Shown: positions 33,761 to 42,841, counted from the stretch's first letter. The stretch is DNA of 64,000 nt from RPQJ01 sp963698735 (GCA_963698735.1 CAVOSA010000024.1:156211-220210), one strand, 5' to 3'. A program made the numbers and translations. The notes: generated by a model not told the origin, from the letters alone.

Positions 33761-34672
33761 GTGGGCAGTTCCCCGCCGTTCGCATCGCTGCCGGAGCTGC
33801 CGGTCGAGGTGTACCGCTCGCACTGGCGGCCCGCCTGCGAGGAACGCGCGTTCATGCTGCACGCGGTGGGAATCGGCTCGCAGGTCGTGCCGAACGGCGA
33901 ACTCTGGAGTCTCGTCGTGCTGCCGGCAGCGGCCGCCGCAGCCGTCTCGCACCTGCGCGGATACGACCGTGAGAATCCACCCAGGCGGCGCGTCCTGGCG
34001 CGCCCCGAGCAGATGCATCCGCATGCCTGGATCGGCGCGGTGTGCTACCTGTTCGTGATGCTGCTGGTCGCGTGGCTCGCGGGTCATCGAACCTTTGCGA
34101 CCAACTGGCTCGACGCGGGCGTGCTCGACACGACGTCGGTGCGGGCAGGCGAACTCTGGCGGACAGTCACTGCTCTCACGCTGCATTTCGACGTGGCGCA
34201 CCTGCTCGGCAACCTCGGATTCGGCGCCTTCTTCGGCTGGCTGGCATCGCAATTGCTCGGTCCGGGTGTCGCGCTTGGCGGGGCCGTCGCCGCGGCGACC
34301 CTGGCGAACGCGATCAATTCGTCGATCCAGCCGGCCAACCACGTCTCGGCCGGCGCATCGACGATGGTCTTCGCGATGCTGGGCCTGCTCGCCGCATATG
34401 CCTGGCGTCGACGTGCGGACTCCGGCGAGCGCTGGGCGTATCGCTGGGCGCCGCTGATCGCGGGTGTCTTCCTGCTCGGGTTCACCGGCGTCGGCGGCGA
34501 TAACACGGACGTGCTGGCACACCTCACTGGCTTCGTCACGGGCACGGTCACTGGATGGTGGCTCGGCCGGCTGTCGAGGATTCCGGCGCAGCGCGTGCAA
34601 TGGCTTGCCGGAGTCGGCGCCCTGGCCGCCATCGCGATCGCGTGGTGGGCAGCCCTGACACTGGGCGCCTGA
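33761..34672 (+). CDS. Rhomboid-type membrane protease with N-terminal cytosolic domain
   Basis: A 303-residue protein. The first ~85 residues are soluble; six or seven helices follow. Catalytic candidates are Ser-200 in SAGASTMVFAML and His-254 in VLAHLTGFVTG; His-147 and Asn-151 in HLLGNLGFGAFFG form the oxyanion site. It is divergent from the rhomboid at 21.9 kb. GTG start at 33761. The preceding esterase gene is 12 bases away. Substrate unknown. Confidence 0.82.
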   Translation: MGSSPPFASLPELPVEVYRSHWRPACEERAFMLHAVGIGSQVVPNGELWSLVVLPAAAAAAVSHLRGYDRENPPRRRVLARPEQMHPHAWIGAVCYLFVMLLVAWLAGHRTFATNWLDAGVLDTTSVRAGELWRTVTALTLHFDVAHLLGNLGFGAFFGWLASQLLGPGVALGGAVAAATLANAINSSIQPANHVSAGASTMVFAMLGLLAAYAWRRRADSGERWAYRWAPLIAGVFLLGFTGVGGDNTDVLAHLTGFVTGTVTGWWLGRLSRIPAQRVQWLAGVGALAAIAIAWWAALTLGA

Positions 34673-34725
34673 CGATCGCCATCAGGTATGCTCGCGGCCG
34701 ACCTTCGACCGCAGCGAACCGACCG

Positions 34726-36729
34726 ATGGCCCTGCAGCAACTCACGCCTGAACAGGTCCGCACCTGGACCCGCGAGCAGAAAGACCGCTGGTGGTTCACC
34801 AGCGTCTATCGCGGCGACATGGCGCAGCTCACGCTGCGCTCCGCGTTGACGGGATTCATGCTCGGCGGGTTGCTGAGCGCCACCAACCTGTACGTCGGCG
34901 CCAAGACCGGCTGGACGCTCGGCGTCGGGCTGACCTCGGTGATCCTGGCCTTCGCGTTGTACCGGGTCTTCGCACGGCTCGGCGCGCGCGACATGACCAT
35001 CCTCGAGAACAACTGCGTGCAGTCGATCGCGACGGCCGCCGGCTACATGACGATGCCGCTCACGTCAGGAATCGCCGCCTACATGTGGGCGACCAACCGG
35101 GTGCTGCCGGTCTGGCAGATCGTCGTGTTCAACGTCCTGCTGTCGATCCTCGGCGTGCTGGTCGCCTTTCCGATGAAGCGCCGGTTCATCAACGACGAGC
35201 AGCATCCGTTCCCTGAAGGACGCGCCTGCGGCGTCGTGCTCGATGCGCTTTACCACAGCGCGGAGGCCGCGAAGGGCATGTTGCAGGCGAAGGCGCTGGC
35301 CGTGGCGGCGGCCATCGCCGGCTTCACGAGCTTCGTCGCCGGCGAAAGCTACATGAAGCTGATCCAGGAAAAATGGCTGGGCTTCAGCTCATCCTGGCAC
35401 CTGCCGGTCAGGCTCGATGGCTGGTACTACTGGCTCGTCGAAAAGGGTTACGCACCATTGCCGAAGCTCGCGGGCGTGGACATTCGCCAGCTTGCGCTGT
35501 CGCCGGGCCTCGACTTCGCGATGATCGGCGCGGGCGGCCTCATGGGTATCCGCGTGGCTTCGAGCCTGCTGCTCGGCGCACTGCTCAACTTCGTGGTCGT
35601 CGCGCCGATCATGATCTCGCTCGGCGAAATCCAGCCGCGCGAAGGCTCGATAGAGGCCGGCACCGCGCTCTTCGGTCGCGCCTACATCCTGAACAACTGG
35701 GCGCTCTGGTACGGCATCACGATGATGGTCGTCGCGTCGCTGGTCGCGCTGTTCGCGCGACCGGAGGTGTTCGTCGAGGCGTTCCGGGGCCTGCGCCGGC
35801 GCCAGGACGCCGTCGCGCGCGACGACGTGCTGCGCGATATCGAGCTGCCACTGATGATCTCGTGGATCGGCGTTCCGGTGATCGGTGCGATCGGCGTGTG
35901 GATGCTGCACTCGTGGTTCGGTGTGAACTGGGTGCTCGGCGCAGTGGCGATCCCGATGATCCTGGTGCTCGCGTTGATCGCGGCGAGCAGTACGGCGCTC
36001 ACCGGCATCACGCCGTCGGGTTCGTTGTCGAAAATCCCGCAGTTCACGTTCGGCGCGCTCGATGCGCGCACGCCGGCCCCGAACCTGATGACCGCCGTCA
36101 TGTCGTCGGAGGTGGCGAGCAACGCCTCCAACCTGCTGATGGACATCAAGCCCGGCTACATGCTGGGCGCCAAGCCGAGGCAGCAGGCGATCGGCCACGT
36201 CATCGGCATCGTCGCTGGCGCGCTCGCCGCCACTCCACTGCTGTTCGTGCTGTTCGGTCTCAACCAGTTCGATCCGGCCGCCGGCAAGAGCGTGGCGGAT
36301 ACCATGGTCAGCGAGAAGTTCGCGTTTCCGGCCGCGCTGCAATGGAAGGGCGTCTCCGACCTCGTCACGGCCATCTTCGGCGGCCCGGAGGCGGGCAAGC
36401 TGCTCACCACGTCCATCGTCTGGTCGATCGCGATCGCGGGCTTCGCCGCGTTCGTAATGGAGGTGCTGCGAATCCGCACGCAGAACCGTTTTCCGCTCTC
36501 GCCTCTCGCGATCGGCCTGGGCGTGGTGTTGCCGCCGGACTCCTCGTTCATGATGTTCTGCGGCGCGGCGATCTTCTGGTACGCAGGCCGCAGGTTCAAA
36601 TCGCAGCCTGGCACGCGCGCGCACTCGATCTGGGTGGACTCCCAGGAGCCGATCTGTGCAGGACTGATCGCCGGCGCTGCCCTCGTGGGCATCGGCGACA
36701 TCCTGGTCAAGGTGTTCGTGCTTTCCTGA
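34726..36729 (+). CDS. OPT family oligopeptide transporter
   Basis: A 667-residue membrane protein with about 15 hydrophobic segments. Family stretches include SALTGFMLGGLLSATNLYVGAKTGW, the NNCVQSIATAAGYM signature region, SSTALTGITPSGSLSKIPQFTFGA and LPPDSSFMMFCGAAIFWY. OPT members import small peptides or metal-chelate complexes using the proton gradient. A soluble DGW/EKGYAPLP insertion near residue 235 is typical of bacterial members. Start MALQQLTPEQVR at 34726. Its 3' end overlaps the convergent hydrolase gene by 23 bases. Confidence 0.93.
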   Translation: MALQQLTPEQVRTWTREQKDRWWFTSVYRGDMAQLTLRSALTGFMLGGLLSATNLYVGAKTGWTLGVGLTSVILAFALYRVFARLGARDMTILENNCVQSIATAAGYMTMPLTSGIAAYMWATNRVLPVWQIVVFNVLLSILGVLVAFPMKRRFINDEQHPFPEGRACGVVLDALYHSAEAAKGMLQAKALAVAAAIAGFTSFVAGESYMKLIQEKWLGFSSSWHLPVRLDGWYYWLVEKGYAPLPKLAGVDIRQLALSPGLDFAMIGAGGLMGIRVASSLLLGALLNFVVVAPIMISLGEIQPREGSIEAGTALFGRAYILNNWALWYGITMMVVASLVALFARPEVFVEAFRGLRRRQDAVARDDVLRDIELPLMISWIGVPVIGAIGVWMLHSWFGVNWVLGAVAIPMILVLALIAASSTALTGITPSGSLSKIPQFTFGALDARTPAPNLMTAVMSSEVASNASNLLMDIKPGYMLGAKPRQQAIGHVIGIVAGALAATPLLFVLFGLNQFDPAAGKSVADTMVSEKFAFPAALQWKGVSDLVTAIFGGPEAGKLLTTSIVWSIAIAGFAAFVMEVLRIRTQNRFPLSPLAIGLGVVLPPDSSFMMFCGAAIFWYAGRRFKSQPGTRAHSIWVDSQEPICAGLIAGAALVGIGDILVKVFVLS

Positions 36730-37603
36730 GCGCGAGCAAGTCGCGGAACTCGAGGTAGGCCGCGAGAATCGCAGGTGGAGCCTCGAGGTGCGGGTAATGG
36801 CCAAGATCGTCGAACACGACCACGTCGGGTTCGGGCACCAGCTCGCGATAGCGTTCAGCAAGGTGACGGCCCGACACCGGGTCGAGCGCACCGCACAGCA
36901 ATCTGCGTGGCACGCTGGACTCGACCAGCGCACCCACCCAGCGCGGCCGGTTTGCGCGACGTTGTTCCATGTAATTGATCAGGCGCGCGAGCGCCTGGCG
37001 CCCGTTGTCGCGCACGAGCAGCGTCCAGAGGTCCCGCAGGTCCTGTTCGGGCGGCGGCTTGCGGCCGCCGATGCCGCGCATGGTCCTCGCGAAGCCGTCA
37101 TAGTTCATTGCCCGTGCGAGAACCGGGCCCAGCCAGCGATTCGCGAGCAGCTTCTGCACCGGACGCGCGCGATGAGTCTCGGGGAACAGGCCGCCGTTCA
37201 GGAAGCAGACGCTCGCCAGCGGCAAGCGCCCTTCCCGCTCGCGGGCCAGCAGTTCCTGCGCAACCGTCACGCCGTAGTCGTGCGCCAGCACGTGCGGACG
37301 CGCGACGCCGTGCCGGGCGAGCAGCGCCTCGCAGAGATCGGCCTGCAACGTGATCGGGTAAGAACAGTCGCGGGGTTTGTCCGACAGCCCGAAACCCAGC
37401 ATGTCCAGTGCATACAACGAATACCGCGCCGCGAGGCCGTGCCAGACTGGATGCCAGTCGAAACTGGCCGTCGGATACCCGTGGATGAGCAGCAGCGGTT
37501 CCTTGCCGGTCTCCGCCTGGACGCGGGTGAAGATCCCGTGCCCCGCCAGCGGCTCGCGCTTTCCTGCCATGATCCAAGCTTCGAGCGCCGGCGAATGGTT
37601 CAT
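36707..37603 (-). CDS. MEST-like alpha/beta hydrolase with Asp nucleophile
   Basis: A 298-residue hydrolase. LLIHGYPTASFDW forms the oxyanion loop. The elbow reads VLAHDYGVTVAQELLAR, putting Asp where serine hydrolases have Ser, as in haloalkane dehalogenases, epoxide hydrolases and the MEST family (HDYGD..AQE). The His is in FDDLGHYPHLEAP. A hydrolase acting through an ester intermediate (epoxide or similar substrate) is likely. It diverges from the SDR gene by only 23 bases, so the two share a promoter region. Confidence 0.82.
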   Translation of the reverse strand: MNHSPALEAWIMAGKREPLAGHGIFTRVQAETGKEPLLLIHGYPTASFDWHPVWHGLAARYSLYALDMLGFGLSDKPRDCSYPITLQADLCEALLARHGVARPHVLAHDYGVTVAQELLAREREGRLPLASVCFLNGGLFPETHRARPVQKLLANRWLGPVLARAMNYDGFARTMRGIGGRKPPPEQDLRDLWTLLVRDNGRQALARLINYMEQRRANRPRWVGALVESSVPRRLLCGALDPVSGRHLAERYRELVPEPDVVVFDDLGHYPHLEAPPAILAAYLEFRDLLALRKARTP

Positions 37604-37626
37604 CGATCCCCCATTGGACTCGCGAC

Positions 37627-38400
37627 ATGTTCGACTCGATCGTCCCCGGCGGCAACGTTTTCGTGCAAGGCGCGAGCCGCGGCATCGGGCTGGAGTTCGT
37701 GCGGCAGTGCCTCGCCGAGCCCCGCATCGGGCGCGTGATCGCCGCCTGCCGGAGACCGGGCACCGCGAACGGACTCGCGGAACTTGCTGCGCATGCCGCG
37801 GGTCGCCTCAGCCTGCTGCCGCTCGACGTGACGGACGAGGCCACGATCGTTGCGGCGGCCGCAGGCGTGCAGCGCCTCGTGCCGCGGTTGCACCTGATCG
37901 TCAATTGCGCCGGCGTCCTGCATGATGAGGCGCATGGCATGAAACCCGAGAAGCGCCTGGCCGACGTGCGCCCCGACGCGCTCGCCCGTGCGTTCGCGGT
38001 CAATGCCATCGGACCGCTGCTGGTCGCCCGCCATTTCGAACCGTTGCTGGCACACACGGAACGCGCCGTGTTCGCGAGCCTGTCGGCGCGCGTCGGCAGC
38101 ATCGAGGACAACCGTCTCGGCGGCTGGTATGCGTACCGCGCCTCCAAGGCCGCCCAGAACATGCACACCCGCACGCTCGCCGTCGAATGGGCGCGCAGCC
38201 GGCGCAACGTGATCTGCGTCGCGCTGCACCCTGGCACGACGGACACCGACCTTTCGCGGCCCTTCCAGGCGAACGTGCCGGCGGGCAAGCTGTTCGACGT
38301 GGAGTACGCCGTCGACTGCCTGCTCGGGGTTATCGACCGCCTGCAACCCGCCGATTCGGGCCAGTTCTTTGCCTGGGACGGCGCACGGATCCCATGGTGA
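37627..38400 (+). CDS. SDR family oxidoreductase (C-factor-like)
   Basis: A 257-residue Rossmann-fold short-chain dehydrogenase. The nucleotide motif is GASRGIG (residues 15-21), followed by the Asn-Ala-Gly motif as NCAG and the active-site pair in YAYRASKAAQNM (Tyr and Lys in Y-x3-K). The closest general type is the CsgA/C-factor group of small SDRs. Its stop overlaps the truC start by 7 bases, so the two form an operon. Substrate not known. Confidence 0.86.
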   Translation: MFDSIVPGGNVFVQGASRGIGLEFVRQCLAEPRIGRVIAACRRPGTANGLAELAAHAAGRLSLLPLDVTDEATIVAAAAGVQRLVPRLHLIVNCAGVLHDEAHGMKPEKRLADVRPDALARAFAVNAIGPLLVARHFEPLLAHTERAVFASLSARVGSIEDNRLGGWYAYRASKAAQNMHTRTLAVEWARSRRNVICVALHPGTTDTDLSRPFQANVPAGKLFDVEYAVDCLLGVIDRLQPADSGQFFAWDGARIPW

Positions 38401-39167
38401 CGGTATCGCTCCCGACCACGGCGCCGGAGAAGCTGCCGATCCTGTACCGGGACGAACGACTCGTCGTCGTCGACAAGCCCTCGGGGCTGCTGGTCCATCG
38501 CTCGCCGATCGACCGTCACGAGACGCGCTTCGCGGTGCAGATCGCGCGCGACCAGCTCGGGCAGCGCGTCTACACGGTGCACCGGCTCGACAAAGGCACG
38601 TCAGGCGCCCTCGCTTTCGCGCTGGATCCCGGGACCGCGCGCGAATACATGGCGGCGTTTGCACGACGCGATGTCGAGAAGACGTACCTGGCGCTGGTGC
38701 GGGGCTGGCCGCCGCCGCAAGGCATCGTGGAGCGACCGCTGTCCGCGGTCGAGGACGACCGCATCGCGCCGCAATCGGCCGAGCCGCGCGAGGCACGCAC
38801 TGCCTTCACGCGGATCGCCACCTTCGAGCTGCCGCTGCGCGTCGATCGCTACCCGACTTCGCGCTACGCCCTCGTGCAGTTGTCACCGCTGACGGGACGC
38901 CGCCACCAGCTGCGCCGTCACCTGGCGGGGGAGTCGCATCCGATCGTCGGGGATTCGACGTACGGCAAGGGACGGCACAACCGCCTGTTCCGCGAGCTCT
39001 TCGGGGTGCAGCGCCTGCTGCTCGCGTGCACGCGACTGCAGTTCGCGGCAACGGGGCAACGGGCGGCGCTCCGCATCGATGCGCCGCTCGCACCCGAATT
39101 CGCCGCGCTGCTCACGCAACTGCGCGAGCACTACGCGGCGGACCCGCTCAATTCATCTTCGCCTTGA
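38394..39167 (+). CDS. truC: tRNA pseudouridine synthase TruC
   Basis: A 257-residue RluA-family pseudouridine synthase. The catalytic Asp is in the canonical HRLDKGTSGALAF, after DERLVVVDKPSGLLVHRS, which strongly resembles E. coli TruC (260 residues, pseudouridine 65 in tRNA). PLTGRRHQLRRHLAGESHPIVGDSTYGKG is the second family block. Other RluA members cannot be fully excluded, but size and the LVHRS..D segment favour TruC. The ATG at 38394 sits inside the SDR stop region; its end overlaps a convergent gene by 20 bases. Confidence 0.88.
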   Translation: MVTVSLPTTAPEKLPILYRDERLVVVDKPSGLLVHRSPIDRHETRFAVQIARDQLGQRVYTVHRLDKGTSGALAFALDPGTAREYMAAFARRDVEKTYLALVRGWPPPQGIVERPLSAVEDDRIAPQSAEPREARTAFTRIATFELPLRVDRYPTSRYALVQLSPLTGRRHQLRRHLAGESHPIVGDSTYGKGRHNRLFRELFGVQRLLLACTRLQFAATGQRAALRIDAPLAPEFAALLTQLREHYAADPLNSSSP

Positions 39168-39810
39168 CCTTGGCAGTGAGCGCGGCAATCTCGGCGTGGC
39201 GACCCTTGTCGGCCGCTTCACGGCCCGGACGCGGCGCTGCCTTCGCGGCCTTGTCGAGGTACTGGAGCGACTCCTTGTAGCGCTCCTGTTCGAACAGGAA
39301 CTCGGCGTAGAAGTAATTCGGGTCGATGCCGTTCGGATTCTGCTTGAGCGCCTTCTGCAGCAGGTGTTCTGCTTTCTCGTGGTCACCGAAGCCGATCGGG
39401 AATCCCGGCACCTTGTAGTAGAGCGTGCCCAGGCTCGTGTACGCCGAGCCGTCGAGCGCCGTCGGATCGAGCTTGATCGCGGCTTCGAGGTTGCCGCGGG
39501 CTTCCTTGCACAGCGACAACGCGCCGAGCCCGCCCTTCGCGCCGGCGTAGCTGCTTTCGATGATGCCTTCCCAGATCAACGCCTCGGCGCGGGTCGGGTT
39601 CTGCTTGGTAAACGCCTCGGCACGTTTCTCGAGCGCATCGAAGGCCTGCACGCGGGCATCGCCTGCCGGCGTTTCGTAATTGGTCTTCGCCCACGCCTGC
39701 TGGATCGATAGCAACTCGGCGTCGAAGGCGGGATTGGCAGGAGCCGCTGCGAACAGCGGGCTGGCGAACAGGCTGGCGCAGGCCAGCGCGGCACGGTGGA
39801 ACTTCTTCAT
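39148..39810 (-). CDS. Exported TPR protein, last gene of the hemolysin/ligase/oxidase operon
   Basis: A 220-residue protein with signal peptide (cleavage near LFAAAP, residue 22). Helical repeats follow (about residues 60-200), including GNLEAAIKLDPTALDGSAYTSLGTLYYKVPG and YFYAEFLFEQERYKESLQYLDKA, similar to the T component of TRAP transporters (TatT) and to generic TPR folds. AGGAGA lies 5 bases before the ATG, which is 10 bases after the SDR stop, so it belongs to the five-gene operon starting at 43517. It may scaffold or deliver the operon's product in the periplasm (inference). Confidence 0.75.
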   Translation of the reverse strand: MKKFHRAALACASLFASPLFAAAPANPAFDAELLSIQQAWAKTNYETPAGDARVQAFDALEKRAEAFTKQNPTRAEALIWEGIIESSYAGAKGGLGALSLCKEARGNLEAAIKLDPTALDGSAYTSLGTLYYKVPGFPIGFGDHEKAEHLLQKALKQNPNGIDPNYFYAEFLFEQERYKESLQYLDKAAKAAPRPGREAADKGRHAEIAALTAKVKAKMN

Positions 39811-39820
39811 GGGTCTCTCC

Positions 39821-40648
39821 TCAGGACTGCGTGGCACGCTCGGCGACGGCGGCCTGGGCGTGACGGCGAATGGCCGGAAGCTGCTTGCGGAGCGAGCCGT
39901 CGACGACTCGCGGCAGCAGCGCGTTGATACGGACGAACAGTTTTTCGGGCCAGCCGAACACGGCCTCGAAGCGGCCGGCTTCGAGCAGGTCGCAGGCGGC
40001 TGCAGCCACCTCCGCTGGCGGATCCATCGCCACGCCGAGTTCCACATTCATGCGCTCGACGGCGCTGGCGTTCATGCCGGTCCTGGTGGCACGCGGCGCG
40101 AAGTAATGCACCCGCACCGGACCGTCGGCCAGCTCGCGGCGCAGGGCCTCGGTGAAGCCGCGCAGCGCGAACTTGGTCGCGGAATACGTCGCGAACCCGG
40201 GATACCCGAGGCTGCCAAATACCGAGCCGACGTTGAGGATCGCGGCGTCGTGCTGCGTCCGCAGGTGATCCAGCAGCGCGCGCGTGAGCTGGATCGGCGC
40301 GATCGCGTTGATCGCAAACAGCCGCTCGACGGCGGCATCGTCGAGCTGCTCGACCAGGCCGAAGTCGCCAATCCCGGCGTTGTTGACCAGCACGTTGACG
40401 CCGTGGCCGCCCCAGTTCCGGGCAGTCTCCGTCACGCGCTTGCGGCCCTCTGCGGTCGCGAGGTCGGCCGCGCAATACTCCACGCGCGTCGAGCGTCCGC
40501 CGAGGTCCTGAGCTGCACGCTCGAGCGCCTGCGTATCGCGGCCGACGAGCAGCACACTGGCGCCACGCCGATGCAGTTCCCTGGCCAGCGCGCGGCCGAT
40601 GCCGCCGCTGGCGCCCGTCACCAGCACGCGCATTGCCGGCGCCTTCAT
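39821..40648 (-). CDS. SDR family oxidoreductase in the hemolysin/ligase/oxidase operon
   Basis: A 275-residue short-chain dehydrogenase. TGASGGIGRALAREL binds the cofactor and an Arg in VLLVGRD after strand two favours NADP(H). NNAGIGDFG and YSATKFALRGFTEALRREL (Tyr-x3-Lys) complete the active site. The chain-end RINALLPRVVDGSLRKQL resembles long-chain-keto/acyl SDRs. Its ATG overlaps the stop of the di-iron oxidase gene (ATGA). In this operon it could reduce or oxidise a fatty-acid-derived carbonyl or hydroxyl. Confidence 0.87.
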   Translation of the reverse strand: MKAPAMRVLVTGASGGIGRALARELHRRGASVLLVGRDTQALERAAQDLGGRSTRVEYCAADLATAEGRKRVTETARNWGGHGVNVLVNNAGIGDFGLVEQLDDAAVERLFAINAIAPIQLTRALLDHLRTQHDAAILNVGSVFGSLGYPGFATYSATKFALRGFTEALRRELADGPVRVHYFAPRATRTGMNASAVERMNVELGVAMDPPAEVAAAACDLLEAGRFEAVFGWPEKLFVRINALLPRVVDGSLRKQLPAIRRHAQAAVAERATQS

Positions 40649-41337
40649 GCGCGGAGCCTCGGCGGCGTGACCTTGCTGGCAGCGGCGGCGCCTGCCTCGA
40701 GGCCGCGGAACATGTTGCCGTAGAGCCAGAAGACGCCCCTGGCGCAGCGGATCACGGCATCGCGATCCTCCTGCGCGGTGAACCGCCCGAGGATGCCCTC
40801 GAGGTCGCCGACGTGCTCCTGGTCGAGCTGGCCGTGGCTGCGCAGGTAGCTGAACGCGTTGGCCGGCAGCTGCAGCGTCGTCTGGATGCGGTCCGCGGCA
40901 TTGAGCGCGAGCGCTACGCTGGTGCCTTCGAGCACGAACACCATGCCGAAGAAACCGAGCGGATTGCGGCGTTCGATCATGTCGTAGGCATAGGCGACCA
41001 TGCATTCGGTCGCGATTGACGGCTGCGAGGCCGCAGCCGCGTGACGATCACCGCCCGCGTGCTCGATGTCGTTCAGGATCCACTGCTCGTGGCCCTTCTC
41101 TTCGTCGAGATAGTGCAGGACTGCCTCGCGCAGCCACTCGTGCCGTTCCGGCAGGCGCGCACCGACCGCCATCAGCAACGGCACGGTGTGACGGACGTGG
41201 TGATAGGCCTGCGTCAGGAATTCGACATACAGCTCGCGCGAGATGTCGCCCGCGAGCGCGCGCTGGATCGTCGGCGCGGCGAGCAGGTATTCGCGATCCG
41301 CCAGCGTGTCGCGCTTCAGTTGTTCGTAGAGATGCAT
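40645..41337 (-). CDS. Heme-oxygenase-like di-iron oxidase (UndA/CADD/PqqC-like)
   Basis: A 230-residue all-helical protein of the TenA/PqqC/HDO fold. Probable metal ligands fit the UndA/CADD pattern: E80-x2-H83 (DEEKGHEQW), E137 (FVLEGTS) and H168-x3-D172-x2-H175 (SHGQLDQEHV). HDOs use O2 on amines or fatty acids: UndA decarboxylates lauric acid to 1-undecene, BesC and SznF act on amino-acid substrates. Here the partner is an acyl ligase, so a fatty-acyl substrate is the likeliest. Often misannotated as a TenA transcriptional regulator. Overlaps the SDR start by 4 bases. Confidence 0.8.
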   Translation of the reverse strand: MHLYEQLKRDTLADREYLLAAPTIQRALAGDISRELYVEFLTQAYHHVRHTVPLLMAVGARLPERHEWLREAVLHYLDEEKGHEQWILNDIEHAGGDRHAAAASQPSIATECMVAYAYDMIERRNPLGFFGMVFVLEGTSVALALNAADRIQTTLQLPANAFSYLRSHGQLDQEHVGDLEGILGRFTAQEDRDAVIRCARGVFWLYGNMFRGLEAGAAAASKVTPPRLRA

Positions 41338-41359
41338 CGGGTAATGTCCGTCGGGAATG

Positions 41360-42841
41360 TCAGGACGCGAGTTCTTCGCGATAGAGATCGTCGAGCAGCG
41401 CGCCCAGACGTGAGTGGATTTCGCGGCGACGCAGGCGGCCGTTGGCCGTCAGCGTGCCGTCCGCGGGAGAGAACGGTCGTGGCGCGCGCACCCAGCGTCG
41501 CACCTGGGCATAGCTCGGCAGTGCGGCATTCGCCGCACCGACCGCGCCAGCAACGACTGCGTCAGGAACCTCCTGTTCGGATGCGCCGATCAGGGCCACC
41601 ACGAAAGGCCGGGACTCCCCATGGGCGAGCACCGGACGGCCGCCGAGCCGCTGCGAGATTTCGCACTCGACCCATTCGGGCGAGACGTTGCGGCCAAAGC
41701 TGGTGATGAACCGGTTGCCGGCGCGGCCCTGCAGTTGCAGGTAGCCATCGGCGTCGAAAGCGCCGAGGTCACCGGTCGCGATTTCGTCCAACGGCGCGCG
41801 GGGCGGACCGCCCAGGTACCCGAGCATCGTGTTGCCGCCCACGTGGACCTGTCCTGCAGCGTCCACCCGCACCCGCACGTGCGGCAATGGCCGCCCCACG
41901 GTGCCCGCGCGCCGCGCGGAAGGCGTGTTCAGGCAGACCACGGAGGCGCATTCGCTCAGGCCGTAGCCTTCATAGACCGGAATGCCCGCCGCATCGGCCC
42001 GATCGAGCAGGGCCCGCGAGACTGCGGCGCCGCCAACCGCCACGAATTGCAGCGACGCCGGAGTTTTCCAGCCACGCTCGGCGGCCATCACCAGCACCTG
42101 CAGCAACTCCGGCACGAGGATCAGGCTCTGCGGCTGCGCCTGCGACAACGTGCCGAGCAGGCGCTGCACGTCGAGGCCGGCATAACTCATGCCCGTGCTC
42201 GCACTCGACGGCAGCAGGCAGGTTGCGCCCCGTAGCAGCGGCGCATAGAGACCGGCGACGTTCTCGAGCAGGGTCGCAAGCGGCAGGATGCAGAGGTGAC
42301 GTTCGATCGGCAGTTCGCGGGTGGCGCCGGCCAGCGCCGCAGCAATCGAATCGAGCGCCGGACCCGAGAGGCAGACGCCTTTGGGCGCCGAGGTGCTGCC
42401 CGACGTGTAGGTGATCTTGCGCGTGCCAACGGGCGCGGACGGGCGAGTCGCGGGGTCGAGTTGCCGGCGCAACCGCTGCAGGCCGGAGACGGGCGAGACG
42501 CCGTCGGCATGCCAGCCTGGCAGCAGCTCGCGCGCGCGCGTCTCGTCATCCGTCAGCAGCGCATCGATGCCGGCGTCGTCGAGGGCGTGCACCATCTGCG
42601 CGGCCGTGAACGAACCGGGCAACGGCACCGACAACAGCTCACCGACGTGCAGCGCGAGGTCCGCCAGCGCCCACGGCACGCCGTTGTCCGCGAGCAGCGC
42701 GTGGCGTTCGGCGCCGCCTGCGCGCAGCCATTCGATCTCACGCTCGATCAGGCCGGGTAGCGCGCCGTAGGAAATCGTGCGATTCCCATCCACGAGCGCG
42801 ATGGCGCCATGCGGCGCGGAACGCAGCGCAGGCAGCAGCAC
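41360..42841 (-). CDS. AMP-forming acyl-CoA/acyl ligase
   Basis: A 493-residue ANL-superfamily adenylate-forming enzyme. Motifs: the phosphate loop YTSGSTSAPKGV, GYGLSECASVVC (A5), TGDLGAFDADGYLQLQGR (A7/A8) and a C-terminal TANGRLRRREI. The last is the A10 site, where most members have Lys (NGK); here it is Arg (about residue 469). It would activate a carboxylic acid, probably a fatty acid, as AMP ester or CoA thioester. The GTG at 42841 is one base after the upstream stop (TGACGTG). The frame is open further upstream as antisense-free shadow of the hemolysin-family gene. Confidence 0.85.
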   Translation of the reverse strand: MLLPALRSAPHGAIALVDGNRTISYGALPGLIEREIEWLRAGGAERHALLADNGVPWALADLALHVGELLSVPLPGSFTAAQMVHALDDAGIDALLTDDETRARELLPGWHADGVSPVSGLQRLRRQLDPATRPSAPVGTRKITYTSGSTSAPKGVCLSGPALDSIAAALAGATRELPIERHLCILPLATLLENVAGLYAPLLRGATCLLPSSASTGMSYAGLDVQRLLGTLSQAQPQSLILVPELLQVLVMAAERGWKTPASLQFVAVGGAAVSRALLDRADAAGIPVYEGYGLSECASVVCLNTPSARRAGTVGRPLPHVRVRVDAAGQVHVGGNTMLGYLGGPPRAPLDEIATGDLGAFDADGYLQLQGRAGNRFITSFGRNVSPEWVECEISQRLGGRPVLAHGESRPFVVALIGASEQEVPDAVVAGAVGAANAALPSYAQVRRWVRAPRPFSPADGTLTANGRLRRREIHSRLGALLDDLYREELAS

